Below, one piece after another: positions 22,668 through 32,074 of a DNA stretch of 64,000 nucleotides. Under the pieces are notes generated by a model. It made no database searches, had not been told where the DNA came from, and was given only the letters and a program-made list of their open reading frames with translations. The DNA comes from an uncultured Candidatus Saccharibacteria bacterium (lineage in GTDB: Bacteria; Patescibacteriota; Saccharimonadia; Saccharimonadales; Saccharimonadaceae). Position 1 is the first letter of the stretch; every line of letters begins with the position of its first letter. Position numbers and translations under genes: made by a program. The stretch covers positions 468,013 through 532,012 of the forward strand of contig CAMNAK010000001.1 in assembly GCA_946530965.1 (NCBI GenBank). Reading direction: 5' to 3'.

Positions 22668-23762
22668 CTAATTCCTATCCTTAATTTCTTTAATTTCTGC
22701 CTTAATCGTTTTCTTATTTGTTGTAATATCTACAACACTTCCTACGTCGAGTTTGCCGCTAATTATCGCGTAACCACGCTGCAAAACCTTCTCAGGATCA
22801 AACTGTTCTAGAATGCGCAAAATACCCTCGATATCTCTTTGGAATGTTGTAATCTTTACATCAATTTGGCGTTTCGCTTCAAGCTTCAAATCTCTAATTT
22901 CCCTGTATTTTTCATCGATTCTGGTATTGAGCAAATTATTTATACGCTGGATGTTTCCCCAGCTCGCATCAATGATTTCGTTCTTGTCTCTAGACAACAT
23001 CTGGGCTGCGTTACTTGGCGTCGAAGCCACAACGTCAGCCGCCAAATCACAAAGACTTTCGTCTATCTCATGACCAATACCCGTAATAACCGGAATCTTA
23101 CTGGCCGCCACAGCGCGAACCAACTTCTCATCGTTAAATACCGCAAGATCATCAGCGCTACCGCCACCTCGAATCAAGGCAATCACCTGCACTTCGCTAC
23201 GCTCGTTAAAATATTGCAAAGCACGAATAATCTGATCGGCCGCAACCTCGCCCTGCACCTGCGTATGTGCTACCTGAACCTTCAAGCCACCCCAACGCTC
23301 GTTCAAAATCTTACAAAAATCTGCATAGCCCGCCGCCTGCGTGCTAGAAATCACGCCAATTTCGCTAATCTCACTCGGAAGTGGGCGCTTGCGTTCTGGC
23401 TTGAACAAACCTTCTTCAGACAACTTCTTTTTGAGTAGTTCCAAGCTCTTCTTGATACTTCCTTCGCCAACTGGCACGACCGCCTGAACCGTCAAAGAAA
23501 ACTTACCCCACTTTGTAAGTTTAGGGAGCGCTCGAATCCTGACTTTCATTCCATCTTCAAGCGGAAAACGGAGCGAAAAAGCCATCATAAAACAGCCCAC
23601 GCTAGACTCAGCATCCTTCAAATCAAAGAACACATACTTGCCCTGATTGAGCTTAAAGTTCGCAACTTCGCCCTCAATAATCGCGCCAGTAAAAGCGTTT
23701 TCGATAATCTGGTTACAAATCGCCTGAAATTCTGTAACTGAGTATACGACAGGGTTGTCCAT
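22668..23762 (-). CDS. xseA: Exodeoxyribonuclease VII large subunit
   Basis: 364 residues. The OB-fold start (SVTEFQAICNQIIENAFTGAIIEGEVANFK) is followed by the catalytic core: GVISSTQAAGYADF, IRGGGSADDLAVFND, PVITGIGHEIDESLCDLAAD and ASTPSNAAQM. It ends in a helical coiled coil and the QRGYAIISG segment. It starts two bases after the stop of the flippase-like gene, and xseB follows, so the three genes are probably one transcript. Confidence 0.95.
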   Translation of the reverse strand: MDNPVVYSVTEFQAICNQIIENAFTGAIIEGEVANFKLNQGKYVFFDLKDAESSVGCFMMAFSLRFPLEDGMKVRIRALPKLTKWGKFSLTVQAVVPVGEGSIKKSLELLKKKLSEEGLFKPERKRPLPSEISEIGVISSTQAAGYADFCKILNERWGGLKVQVAHTQVQGEVAADQIIRALQYFNERSEVQVIALIRGGGSADDLAVFNDEKLVRAVAASKIPVITGIGHEIDESLCDLAADVVASTPSNAAQMLSRDKNEIIDASWGNIQRINNLLNTRIDEKYREIRDLKLEAKRQIDVKITTFQRDIEGILRILEQFDPEKVLQRGYAIISGKLDVGSVVDITTNKKTIKAEIKEIKDRN

Positions 23763-23763
23763 T

Positions 23764-25044
23764 TTAGGCCTTCGTCTCGACTTCCTTTGTTTCAGGCTTA
23801 GAAGCCTCTTTGGCCTTTTCTTCTGCTGGCTTTTCCTTAACGAAATGAGCTTTTTGCTCTTCTAGAGATTCTCTGGCAGCATCAGCTTTCAAAACCTCTT
23901 CCTCTTTACGGCGACGCTCTTCTTCTTTACGCTCCATTTCGCGTACCCTACCAACATCAAAGCGGCTATCGCTAGACATAAGTGCTTGCTGATAGAATCC
24001 AAGGCCACTCATGATTGTGAGCGTCAAAACTACAATACGAGTCACAATAACTACAATCGTTGCAATCGAAAGATCTACGCCGGTAGCCACCAAAACTGCC
24101 ACGAAAGCACCTTCATAACCACCAAGGCCACCAGGTGTTACCATAACCGTACCAACAACGCTTGCTACGCCTTCGGCAATCATAATCTGAGGCAAAATCT
24201 CTGGATGACCAAGCGCGCAGCCTACAACCCAGTAAGTCGCAAGTTCCAAGAACGAGAATACGAAGCCCCAAATAATTGGCTTCTTCAGGATATTCTTATC
24301 TCGCATGAGCGCTAGATAATCCGAACGCATATCTGTAAAGAACCGCTCGACATTCTCGCGCGTAAAGTTTTTCTTCTTGGCTGGTTTTTCTGGATTATTA
24401 GCCCTATTCTGACTCTTACGCCTCTGCCATTTATCTGCGAGGTTCGCAAGCTTATCCTTCAAGAAATCAACATTCTTCTGTTTTCTAAGAACAAGAACGG
24501 CAATAACAATCAAAAGCTGGATACCTGCCGCAATACCACCAGCAAGCCACAAATACCAACCATTTCCAGGGCGAACACAGCCTGCAATCAGCACAATAAT
24601 AATCGCAATCATCGTCTGGACGGCATTGCCGACCGCGCAAATTGCATAGCGAAGGCCATGAATAAAGCTCACCTGACCAGCCGAGATCTCAAGCTCACGA
24701 AGGCGCCAGATTAGATATGCTAGGCCACTCATACCACCGCTTGGCATCGTGTGGTTTACAAAGTTAATTTCGAGCGAAATACGCGTTAGTTTTAGATTAC
24801 TAACCTTCATTTTTCTGCGCTGTTTCAAGAACGAGAAATACATCTGACCGGCCGCAAAATACATCATGAACTGCTCTGGGATCAAAAGAAGAAGCACCCA
24901 GATATTCAATTCCCTAAAGGCATCGACAGTTGCCTGGAACATTGTCATTTCCCGGCCATCAATCGTAACGACCTCAGAAAAAGTGCTATAACCAATTACT
25001 ACCACCAAAATAAGGGTGACAGCACTAAGAATCTTCTTAAACAT
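23764..25044 (-). CDS. Flippase-like integral membrane protein (LPG synthase TM-domain family)
   Basis: Belongs to the UPF0104 / MprF N-domain family of predicted lipid flippases. Seven or more membrane segments are visible, together with the family glycine motifs NHTMPSGGMSGLAYL and VTPGGLGGYEGAFVA. A basic cytoplasmic loop interrupts the middle (KWQRRKSQNRANNPEKPAKKK). The C-terminal ~70 residues are a charged Glu/Lys coiled coil (REMERKEEERRRKEEEVL). The start at 25044 (MFKKILSAV) is chosen because a -10 box (25051-25056) lies six bases upstream. The longer in-frame reading would cross into the divergent gene. Possible role: lipid translocation for envelope building. Confidence 0.88.
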   Translation of the reverse strand: MFKKILSAVTLILVVVIGYSTFSEVVTIDGREMTMFQATVDAFRELNIWVLLLLIPEQFMMYFAAGQMYFSFLKQRRKMKVSNLKLTRISLEINFVNHTMPSGGMSGLAYLIWRLRELEISAGQVSFIHGLRYAICAVGNAVQTMIAIIIVLIAGCVRPGNGWYLWLAGGIAAGIQLLIVIAVLVLRKQKNVDFLKDKLANLADKWQRRKSQNRANNPEKPAKKKNFTRENVERFFTDMRSDYLALMRDKNILKKPIIWGFVFSFLELATYWVVGCALGHPEILPQIMIAEGVASVVGTVMVTPGGLGGYEGAFVAVLVATGVDLSIATIVVIVTRIVVLTLTIMSGLGFYQQALMSSDSRFDVGRVREMERKEEERRRKEEEVLKADAARESLEEQKAHFVKEKPAEEKAKEASKPETKEVETKA

Positions 25045-25050
25045 GATAAA

Positions 25051-25058
25051 ATTATAAC
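25051..25058. promoter_or_regulatory. Overlapping divergent -10 boxes
   Basis: The octamer ATTATAAC reads as TATAAT on the minus strand (six bases before ATG 25044) and as TATAAC on the plus strand (11 bases before ATG 25070). The two start codons are 25 bases apart. Confidence 0.7.
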
Positions 25059-25069
25059 ATATGATTTTT

Positions 25070-26215
25070 ATGCTAATTTTAGGTCGCGAGCCAAAACTTT
25101 CCCTCGTTGAACTCGAGGCGCTTTTTGGCAGCGAAAATGTTAAAAAAGTAGCACCAGAAATTGCATTCGTCGAAACAGACAGTCTTAATCTTGAACATCT
25201 TGGTGGCTCTATTAAAGCCGGAAAAATCCTTGAAGAATCCGTCACGGATTATCTCGCTAAACTTCCAGAAGGCAAAATCACCCTCGGCATCTCAGACTAT
25301 TCCGCCAAAGCCAACAAAAAATCCAGCTGGACACTTGCGCTCAAATATAAGAATCTTCTCAAGCGTCATGGTCGCAATGTTCGCCTAATACCGAACAACG
25401 ACGGTCCGGTTCTTAGCTCCGCTGCATCCCATCACAACCAGCTTGGCGAGAAGCTAAACCACATCGAAATCCTAAAATTCAACAATCACCTCGCCGTTTC
25501 TATTGGCACGCAAAATATCACTGCCTATGCCAAGCGCGACCGCGAACGTCCAGCCCGCGACGCTTTTGTTGGCATGCTTCCACCAAAGCTAGCCCAAATC
25601 CTAATCAACATTGCCGTTGGCGAATTCAAAAAAGAAAATCAAGACCAAAAAGATCTCGTCATTCTTGATCCATTCTGTGGTACTGGCGTTGTTTTGCAGG
25701 AAGCCACCCTCATGGGCTATTCCGCCTATGGCACCGACCTTAGCGAAAAGATGATTTCTTATTCCAAGAAAAACATGGATTGGCTCACTAACCGCACGCC
25801 AGAATTACAAGAAAAAGATGCGCCAAAACTCTACCTAGAGCCAGGCGACGCCACTGATCATAGCTGGAATCTTACCAAAGTTAACTGCATCGCCAGCGAA
25901 ATTTACCTTGGCCACCCACTATCACAGGCGCCAAGCGGCATCAAACTAAAGGAATACCAACAGTCTACAAAAGCTCTTCTAACCAGCTTTTTGAAGAATA
26001 TTGGCACACAAATTGCCTCCGGAACCACACTCTGTCTAGCCACTCCAGCTTGGCTACGTCCAAATGGGCACTATGAAGGGGTAAATATCCTTGACGAAAT
26101 CGAGAAACTTGGGTATAATACCCTTCAGTATAAGCACGCAGCGAGTCAAGACCTTCTCTATTACAGAGACGGGCAGATCGTTGCGCGCAAATTATTAATT
26201 TTAAGGAAACAGTAG
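25070..26215 (+). CDS. Trm11/TrmG10-like SAM-dependent RNA methyltransferase
   Basis: THUMP-type N-terminal region (MLILGREPKLSLVELEALFG is typical) followed by a Rossmann methylase with the UPF0020 linker RDRERPARDAFVGMLPPKLAQIL and SAM motif I VILDPFCGTGVVLQEA. Family members methylate the exocyclic amine of guanine-10 or nearby positions in tRNA. Motif IV, usually (D/N)PPY, here reads SEIYLGHP, so the target-base pocket is altered. The ATG at 25070 is preferred because the -10 box is only two bases before the earlier in-frame ATG (25061). rpmA follows four bases after the stop. Confidence 0.85.
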   Translation: MLILGREPKLSLVELEALFGSENVKKVAPEIAFVETDSLNLEHLGGSIKAGKILEESVTDYLAKLPEGKITLGISDYSAKANKKSSWTLALKYKNLLKRHGRNVRLIPNNDGPVLSSAASHHNQLGEKLNHIEILKFNNHLAVSIGTQNITAYAKRDRERPARDAFVGMLPPKLAQILINIAVGEFKKENQDQKDLVILDPFCGTGVVLQEATLMGYSAYGTDLSEKMISYSKKNMDWLTNRTPELQEKDAPKLYLEPGDATDHSWNLTKVNCIASEIYLGHPLSQAPSGIKLKEYQQSTKALLTSFLKNIGTQIASGTTLCLATPAWLRPNGHYEGVNILDEIEKLGYNTLQYKHAASQDLLYYRDGQIVARKLLILRKQ

Positions 26216-26219
26216 TAGT

Positions 26220-26498
26220 ATGTCACATGTCAAAGCTGGCGGTACCAGCAAAAACCTACACAACAACGCTGGTCAGCGCCTAGGCGTCAAGCGTTTTGGT
26301 GGTCAGACCGTTCGCACTGGCGAAGTACTCGTTCGTCAAACCGGCGCTACGAAGATCGCTGGCCCAGGCACGTTCATGAGCCGCAACTTCACCATCCATG
26401 CTGCAATCGATGGCAAAGTCGTCTTCGTTAAGACCAAAAAGAATCACTTCTCAGGTAAAAGCGTTCCACGCACTCGCGTAGAAGTTCACGCAGCCTAA
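26220..26498 (+). CDS. rpmA: 50S ribosomal protein bL27
   Basis: 92 residues, starting MSHVKAGGTSKNLHNNAGQR, which matches the mature bL27 N-terminus that reaches the peptidyl-transferase centre; no cleavable extension. GVKRFGGQTVRTGEVLVRQ and HAAIDGKVVF are typical. It lies behind the methylase gene; a possible internal promoter (GGGTATAAT, about 26111-26119) lies within that gene. The usual rplU partner is elsewhere (32073), so the standard rplU-rpmA pair is split. Confidence 0.96.
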   Translation: MSHVKAGGTSKNLHNNAGQRLGVKRFGGQTVRTGEVLVRQTGATKIAGPGTFMSRNFTIHAAIDGKVVFVKTKKNHFSGKSVPRTRVEVHAA

Positions 26499-26502
26499 GT
26501 AA

Positions 26503-26530
26503 AAAAATAAAGCCCGTAAGGGCTTATTTT
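26503..26530. terminator. Bidirectional terminator
   Basis: AATAAAGCCC / GGGCTTATT with T runs on both strands, between convergent rpmA and the 26531 gene. Confidence 0.82.
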
Positions 26531-27280
26531 TTATTCTTTAATTTCGACACTTACTGCCGCATGATCCGAAACGAGCTCTTTATGAACCTCAAAGTTACTC
26601 CATTCAAGATCATTCGATATAAGAATATGGTCGCAAGCTACATCTTTTACAAACTTTAGATTCATTAAAGTCTGCTTCGTACCAGTCTCGGCCGTCAAAT
26701 CTTTCAAGAAATCAAACTCGCGCATTGCTGGCGCCGCCGCTTCAAGATTCAAATCACCGCAAAATACCAACTTATTATCTATATCGCGAATCAAATCTGC
26801 CACCTTATGTGCACATTCAACCGACACCTCATTGCCGAGCGGATCCGCCTGCCAATAGCCATGATGCGTCACAATCGTAAAACCGTTTTCTAGTTTCGCG
26901 ATAATTGCGCCATAACCCTGTTTTTCAACTTGCGCATGCCACTCCTTAGCATAATTCATCTCGTTACTATAAGCACCGTGAATCCATGGCGCCTCGGAGC
27001 TTACGATTGGAATCTTGCTCAAGATTGCATTGCCTTGCTCAATAACCGCCGTGCCATCAAGCATACGGACACCCCAGTTAGACTGACGCACCTCATAATC
27101 AAAACCGCCGGCCTCTTTCAAGACATCAACCGTATCCGCAAAATGTGCGAGATGATCTGGCGCCTCTTTGCTCCAAACCGCCTCCTGAAGACAAACTACG
27201 TCATAATCGTTTTCTCTCAGGAACCTCGACAACGCACCCTTCATACGTCCAGTCCAAACATTTAGCTGCAATACCTTCAT
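26531..27280 (-). CDS. Endonuclease/exonuclease/phosphatase family protein
   Basis: 249 residues with the EEP fold motifs: KVLQLNVWTG, VVCLQEAVW, GNAILSKIPI, THHGYW, FCGDLNLEA, CDHILIS and VSDHAAVSVEI. It is distinct from the exonuclease III at 7903 and lacks its DNA-specific loops, so the substrate could be a phosphodiester such as a lipid or nucleotide. A TAAGGAGGT site places the start at 27280. It lies 11 bases after the delta-like gene and may share its transcript. Confidence 0.85.
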   Translation of the reverse strand: MKVLQLNVWTGRMKGALSRFLRENDYDVVCLQEAVWSKEAPDHLAHFADTVDVLKEAGGFDYEVRQSNWGVRMLDGTAVIEQGNAILSKIPIVSSEAPWIHGAYSNEMNYAKEWHAQVEKQGYGAIIAKLENGFTIVTHHGYWQADPLGNEVSVECAHKVADLIRDIDNKLVFCGDLNLEAAAPAMREFDFLKDLTAETGTKQTLMNLKFVKDVACDHILISNDLEWSNFEVHKELVSDHAAVSVEIKE

Positions 27281-27290
27281 ATTTACCTCC

Positions 27291-27920
27291 TTATAGCTTA
27301 GAAATCTCAAGCAGTGCCCATTCTACTGGCATCCAGATATCCGTAATACCAGAGCTCTTAGTCATCATATCCGCTTCCGCAATAATTTTTAATGCCTGAA
27401 CGGGCTTCTTGTTTTTGCCATCAATCAACTTAATACATTGACCAGCCATTGTACCAATAATCAGTGGTGCCGCAGATCTAGATTCTATCTTACGAAGCTT
27501 CCTAATAGCATCCGCACCGCGCCCAGCGTAAGCATCCTGGAAGGGCTTGCAGTTTTCAAACTTATCTCGAGTCTTTTCCTCGGTTGTTATAAATTCTTCG
27601 ACCTCGATATCCTTACAGGCAAAGACACTCTTTACGTAGGCAAAAGTCTTATTCAGTTTATCGTTCACAACAACCACATTGAAGCTAGTGTCAGCATAAT
27701 CTGGTAGTTTCTCGAAACACTCCGGCTTCGAGCTTAAATCTTTGATCAAAATCTTTCGCCCAGAGCCATCATCAAACAAGCTAACACCTCTAAATATCGA
27801 ATCCAAATCAGATAGGTCGATATTCTCAGTCTCAACCACCTCATAATTATCCCCGAGAATACGTTTAGCGGTTCGCATCATCGCCTCTCGGTCCGTGCCA
27901 TGAAGTATCTTAATCGGCAT
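27291..27920 (-). CDS. Putative DNA polymerase III delta-like subunit (clamp-loader type)
   Basis: 209 residues. The start KILHGTDREAMMRTAKRIL resembles the HolA N-terminus, and the later SLFDDGSGRKILIKDLS, KLPDYADTSFNVVVVND and FEFITTEEK-like spacing also fit. However, the protein is shorter than HolA (~330 aa) and weakly conserved. Its ATG overlaps the stop of mutM (TAATG). Context with mutM supports a DNA-replication or repair role; the identity is tentative. Confidence 0.5.
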   Translation of the reverse strand: MPIKILHGTDREAMMRTAKRILGDNYEVVETENIDLSDLDSIFRGVSLFDDGSGRKILIKDLSSKPECFEKLPDYADTSFNVVVVNDKLNKTFAYVKSVFACKDIEVEEFITTEEKTRDKFENCKPFQDAYAGRGADAIRKLRKIESRSAAPLIIGTMAGQCIKLIDGKNKKPVQALKIIAEADMMTKSSGITDIWMPVEWALLEISKL

Positions 27921-28789
27921 TACTTAGTCTCCTTGTATCCAGGCTGGCATTTCGGACAAAAATGCGTACCACGTCCAGCTACTCGAATTTTTAAAATATT
28001 TGTTCCACAATGCGTGCAAGCTTCGCCATCGCGTCTAAAAACTTGTGCAAACTTATCCAAATAATTTCCACGCGAGCCGTCCGGCTTCACATAGTCCTTC
28101 ATAGTCGAGCCGCCAGACTCAATCGCACGTGTCATAACATCACGCGCGGCGACTAATAATTCGTCAGATTCCGCACGCGTCAAAGTTCCAGCATTTCGTC
28201 CAGGAAAAACTTTGGATTTAAAACAAGCTTCGTCAACATAAATATTTCCAAGCCCACAAATTAGCTTTTGGTTTAATAAAACCGCCTTAATTGATGTGTT
28301 TTTATGACGATTTAACATTTCATAGAAATCATCTTCGCGCATATCCCAAGGCTCAGGCCCAAGTTCGCTCAAAAACTTATCGTTTTTAAGATCTTTTTCA
28401 GACATAATTGCCAAGAATCCAAACTTTCGAAGATCGTTAAAATACAGATGCGAGCCATCTTCAAACTCAAAATAAACCCTCGTATGGTGACTCGGCATCT
28501 CAGCAATAAAGTTACCGTCTGGGTGGCCAGCCGCAAAACGCCCATCCTTATCAACATATATCATCTGACCAGTCATACGCATATGACCAAGGACAGTCCG
28601 TCCGTCATCTAACCTAAGAAGTAAAGCCTTGCCCTTACGGTCAATTTTTACGAATTCCCGCCCCTGTAAGCTATCGCTCTCACCCCTGAAGCTTTTTTCG
28701 CACAAAACACAGCATTGAACAATTTTTTTGTTCAATATTAACCCCTGTAACCCACGCCTTATCGTCTCAATTTCTGGAAGTTCCGGCAT
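27920..28789 (-). CDS. mutM: Formamidopyrimidine-DNA glycosylase
   Basis: Removes oxidised purines (8-oxoguanine). The start MPELPEIETIRRGL places the catalytic proline second and the glutamate third, which fixes the start at 28789. Also present are the lysine in GKALLL, the helix-two-turn-helix region (LICGLGNIYVDEACF) and the zinc finger CTHCG...CPKC. It overlaps the delta-like gene; the CAAX protease gene lies upstream. Confidence 0.96.
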   Translation of the reverse strand: MPELPEIETIRRGLQGLILNKKIVQCCVLCEKSFRGESDSLQGREFVKIDRKGKALLLRLDDGRTVLGHMRMTGQMIYVDKDGRFAAGHPDGNFIAEMPSHHTRVYFEFEDGSHLYFNDLRKFGFLAIMSEKDLKNDKFLSELGPEPWDMREDDFYEMLNRHKNTSIKAVLLNQKLICGLGNIYVDEACFKSKVFPGRNAGTLTRAESDELLVAARDVMTRAIESGGSTMKDYVKPDGSRGNYLDKFAQVFRRDGEACTHCGTNILKIRVAGRGTHFCPKCQPGYKETK

Positions 28790-28803
28790 CAGTTTCCCCG
28801 CTC

Positions 28804-29730
28804 TCAAGCTATACCATGTACGAAGAGTAGATAATAGGCCAAGCCGTTCTTAAACATATGAACCAACATGCCACCCCAAATCGTCCCTGTATATTCACGG
28901 ATCAAGCACATAACTAGACTCATCGAAGCAACCGACACAGCAACATTAACCTGTAGATGTACTACGCCAAACAAGACGGACACTAAAAGAATTGCCGGCC
29001 AAGCAGAAATCCTTAGTCGTAGTTTGCCATATAGCCAACCACGGAAGACGATTTCCTCTGCAATCGGAGCAATCACGACAAGCGCAATAAATGCCATCAG
29101 CATATCTTTCGTACCGGATATATTCTCGTAACCAACTTCCTGCTTCTGCTCCCAGTCGACGAATGGCAATAGCCACTGCATAATCGCAGTAATTACGAAT
29201 GCAATAATCAAAGACAAAACAAAGCCCACTAGCGCCAAACCAATATCTGTCCAGGTAAGCAAACCTCGAAGACCCAGCTCATCGCGCGTTGTTTTCTCTT
29301 TTAAAACAAGCCATGGCAGGAATATCGTAACTGCAAGACAGACGACATAAATAATCGCAGAGAGAATCGTCTCGAAAGTTGCATTATCAACAAACTGTAC
29401 ACCAAATACACGGTTCAAAATAATCAAAGCGCCCATAACAAGATATTGCGAACCAAACAACGCTACGGCCACCCATGCAGATAGAAGAAGACATCTTAGA
29501 ACCCCAAGACCAATCTTCCAACCTTTGCTCTTCTTTTCTTGCTTACGCCACTTTTTCTTTAGCTCACGAATCTTTGCATAGTAGCCCGTTTCTACCTCTT
29601 CTTCGGCAGAAACTTTTACAACAACTTTCTCTTTTGGAACTACAGAAACAACCTTCCCTGCAGGCTTCTTATCAGTTCCTAGTACTTTATCTGCTTTCTT
29701 TTTCTTTACAGATTGTTTCGTCGTCGTCAT
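28804..29730 (-). CDS. CPBP (CAAX-like) intramembrane metalloprotease
   Basis: 308 residues: a long basic cytoplasmic head (QSVKKKKADKVLGTDKKPAG...), then about seven membrane helices. The family motifs are PIAEEIVFRGWLYGKL (EExxxR) and FGVVHLQVN (conserved His), with a third in WGGMLVHMFKN. Members cut prenylated or other membrane peptides, or act in bacteriocin self-immunity. A GGAGGAGAT site precedes the start, and the gene lies nine bases after rseP, forming a membrane-protease pair. Confidence 0.9.
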   Translation of the reverse strand: MTTTKQSVKKKKADKVLGTDKKPAGKVVSVVPKEKVVVKVSAEEEVETGYYAKIRELKKKWRKQEKKSKGWKIGLGVLRCLLLSAWVAVALFGSQYLVMGALIILNRVFGVQFVDNATFETILSAIIYVVCLAVTIFLPWLVLKEKTTRDELGLRGLLTWTDIGLALVGFVLSLIIAFVITAIMQWLLPFVDWEQKQEVGYENISGTKDMLMAFIALVVIAPIAEEIVFRGWLYGKLRLRISAWPAILLVSVLFGVVHLQVNVAVSVASMSLVMCLIREYTGTIWGGMLVHMFKNGLAYYLLFVHGIA

Positions 29731-29739
29731 ATCTCCTCC

Positions 29740-30993
29740 CTACCTTTGCACAAGACGCATTACATCGATTACGGTCACGATCAAAGCTAGAATAATAATC
29801 GCCATAAATGCACGGCCAACAATCTTCTCTTCTTTCTCTTTCGTAAGCTCTTTCTTGTGTAGTTTAAAGATTGTAATTAGTAGCCATCTACCGCCATCAA
29901 GTGCAGGAATTGGCAAAACATTCATACAAGCAAGGGAGATCGAAATGATAGCCACCAAGAAGAATACGCTGGTTGCGCTATCGCTCACAAATGCAGGAAA
30001 TAGTATTCCAATAATACCAACAGGACCGCTCAAGCCATCAGTTGCCGATTTGAGCGCTTCAGAGCCTTCCTGACGCGTTTCAGACGCTGGACTTACCTGT
30101 TTTACTATTCCAGTCACCAAATTCACCAAAAGCGTCCCTACGCCCTTGAAAGTTTCCCCTGTTAGCTGCAAGGTCAAACCTGCACCAACGATTGGCGCGC
30201 TCCAAGTGCTCCTATGTACAGATGAGCCGCTAAGTACTGCACCAAAGAGATACTCCGAACCTTCTTCATTTAACTTCACAGAAGCGCTTTTTTCTTCACC
30301 GTTGCGCTCATAATAGATCACAACGCGCTGGCCAGGATACTGCTTCGTATAATCAGTAAAATCGCTAGGCATATTGATATCTTTTTCCATCGTGCCAGTA
30401 GTTGGACATGGTGCTTTATCGCATACGACGTTCATATCACGACCGATACGCTTAATAGTATCGCCTTCCTGAAAGCCAGCATTTGCAGCAGGACTATCAG
30501 ACTTAATGGCGCTCAGGACGACCGGCGACGTTACTACTACGCGGCTATCCGAAGCAATCTCGAACTGGTTATCTAAAAACTGTGGCATACCCGTAATGGC
30601 CAAAGCCGTCAAAATCACAAAGGCAATTAGCCAGTTTGCAGCAACACCGCCAAACAGAATCTTAGTCTTTCTCCAGTAACTAGCGCGACCAAAACTACCC
30701 TTTTCCTTAGCAGCATCACTTTCGCCCTTCATCTGACAAAAACCACCGATCGGCAACCAGTTCAGAGAGATAACCAAACCTTCGCCAGGCATCTTTTTCC
30801 ATTGCTTCTTTGGAATGCGTTTCCACTTACCATCAACCTTGCGCCAACACAAAGCTCTTGGTGGGAAGCAGATGCCGAATTCTTCTACCTCTACCCCGTT
30901 TTTTCTAGCCATCAAGAAGTGGCCAAACTCGTGCGCTGTTACCAAGAACACGAGCATAAATAAACCTACAATAACTCCAAACAATACACTCAT
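29740..30993 (-). CDS. rseP: Site-2 type intramembrane zinc protease (M50 family)
   Basis: 417 residues. The zinc site is HEFGHFLMARK in the first membrane helix, and the third ligand motif is NVLPIPALDGGRWL near the C-terminus. One PDZ-like domain lies between (SDSPAANAGFQEGDTIKRIG). Family members release membrane-held regulators such as anti-sigma factors. A -10 box TACAAT (31003-31008) lies nine bases before the ATG, leaving a leader of only a few bases. The CPBP protease follows in the same operon. Confidence 0.93.
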   Translation of the reverse strand: MSVLFGVIVGLFMLVFLVTAHEFGHFLMARKNGVEVEEFGICFPPRALCWRKVDGKWKRIPKKQWKKMPGEGLVISLNWLPIGGFCQMKGESDAAKEKGSFGRASYWRKTKILFGGVAANWLIAFVILTALAITGMPQFLDNQFEIASDSRVVVTSPVVLSAIKSDSPAANAGFQEGDTIKRIGRDMNVVCDKAPCPTTGTMEKDINMPSDFTDYTKQYPGQRVVIYYERNGEEKSASVKLNEEGSEYLFGAVLSGSSVHRSTWSAPIVGAGLTLQLTGETFKGVGTLLVNLVTGIVKQVSPASETRQEGSEALKSATDGLSGPVGIIGILFPAFVSDSATSVFFLVAIISISLACMNVLPIPALDGGRWLLITIFKLHKKELTKEKEEKIVGRAFMAIIILALIVTVIDVMRLVQR

Positions 30994-31107
30994 TATTCTT
31001 TAATTGTAGCACAGCATTTTTCAATTAGCATAAGCCTTGAAAAGCTACCCTAAACATAAGCATGAATGCTATAATATATAGTAAATATTAACCATAAGGA
31101 ATAATTA

Positions 31108-31905
31108 ATGAATAAGAATATCATTAAAACAATTCTTGGTATTGCCCTGATGGTATTTGGTGCAGTCTGCATCCTAGCCGTTTTCCTTCCATGGATTTCG
31201 ATTAGCTTCTGGGGTCAATCAGCCGACGCTGGCTTCTTTAGTGCAAGCGCTGGCGGCCAAACACAATCCTTAACTGGCGAAGAAGGCTTCCCTCTTGCCT
31301 TCCCAATCCTGCTAATCGCAGGTGGCGCTATTAGTATTATTAGTGGTGCCCTATATGGCTTCGCCAGAAATATCAAAGCTAGCGTTACTGCAAGTATCGC
31401 TCTAGTTGGCGGTCTAGTTTCCATAGGCACAGCTATCGCTTTCAATATCTGGTTCAATATCCAGCTAGATAGCTCGCTAGAATCTTCATCAGAATATGGC
31501 AGCTTCGTGTCTGATATGGTTAGCATGCTCAAAGAAATGATGCACCCAGCCGTTGGTTTCATTCTTACTATCATCTTTGGCGCTCTTGGCGCAGTTAGCA
31601 GCGTCGCTGGCATTATTATTGGCGTAATGGACAAAGGTCAAGCCGTAGCTCCAGTAGCTGCAGCTCCAGTAGCAACAGTTGCAGCTCCAGCCGCTCCTGT
31701 AGCTCCAGTTGCACCAGCAACCCCAGCAACTCCTGCAGCTCCAGCTGAACCAGTTACACCTGCTGCACCAGTAGCTCCTGTAGCTCCTACTGAACCAGTA
31801 GCACCTGTTACCCCAGCAGAGCCAGTTACTCCTGCAGCACCTGCAGAACCAACAGCTCCAGCTGATACAACAACCCCTAGCGAACCAACAGCTCCCCTAG
31901 CTTAA
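31108..31905 (+). CDS. Four-helix membrane protein with Ala/Pro-rich tail
   Basis: 265 residues. About four membrane helices ([74 protein letters not shown]) are followed by an ~85-residue tail of degenerate [15 protein letters not shown] repeats with no charge except Glu/Asp. Such tails usually span or sit in the cell wall, but here the tail side is not certain. The gene has its own TGCTATAAT promoter, a ~35-base leader with AAGGAA, and a strong terminator. No family recognised. Confidence 0.78.
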   Translation: MNKNIIKTILGIALMVFGAVCILAVFLPWISISFWGQSADAGFFSASAGGQTQSLTGEEGFPLAFPILLIAGGAISIISGALYGFARNIKASVTASIALVGGLVSIGTAIAFNIWFNIQLDSSLESSSEYGSFVSDMVSMLKEMMHPAVGFILTIIFGALGAVSSVAGIIIGVMDKGQAVAPVAAAPVATVAAPAAPVAPVAPATPATPAAPAEPVTPAAPVAPVAPTEPVAPVTPAEPVTPAAPAEPTAPADTTTPSEPTAPLA

Positions 31906-31916
31906 GCTCAGCTCGC

Positions 31917-31962
31917 AAAACTAAAAAATATCCACAAATCACAGTGGATATTTTTTAGTTTT
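31917..31962 (+). terminator. Long AT-rich terminator hairpin
   Basis: A 19-bp perfect stem (AAAACTAAAAAATATCCAC and its complement), T-rich on both strands. Confidence 0.8.
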
Positions 31963-32008
31963 GCTAATCTGGGGGTAAACCCAAAAATCAGGCAAGTATT
32001 GATAGCTG

Positions 32009-32074
32009 AGTCTTTGGTAAAACAAAAAAATATCTGCATGTTCCTTTGCAGATATTTTTTGTTTACCAAAGACT
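32009..32074 (-). terminator. Very long terminator hairpin after rplU
   Basis: About 28 bp: AGTCTTTGGTAAA...ATATCTGCA pairs with TGCAGATAT...TTTACCAAAGACT (one bulged A). It overlaps the rplU stop codon. Together with 31917-31962 it forms two back-to-back hairpins between convergent genes. Confidence 0.78.

Noticed and set aside
25045..25245. 67-codon N-terminal extension of the flippase-like protein
   Set aside because: It would overlap the divergent methylase gene and pass through the -10 box; the extension has no membrane or family features.
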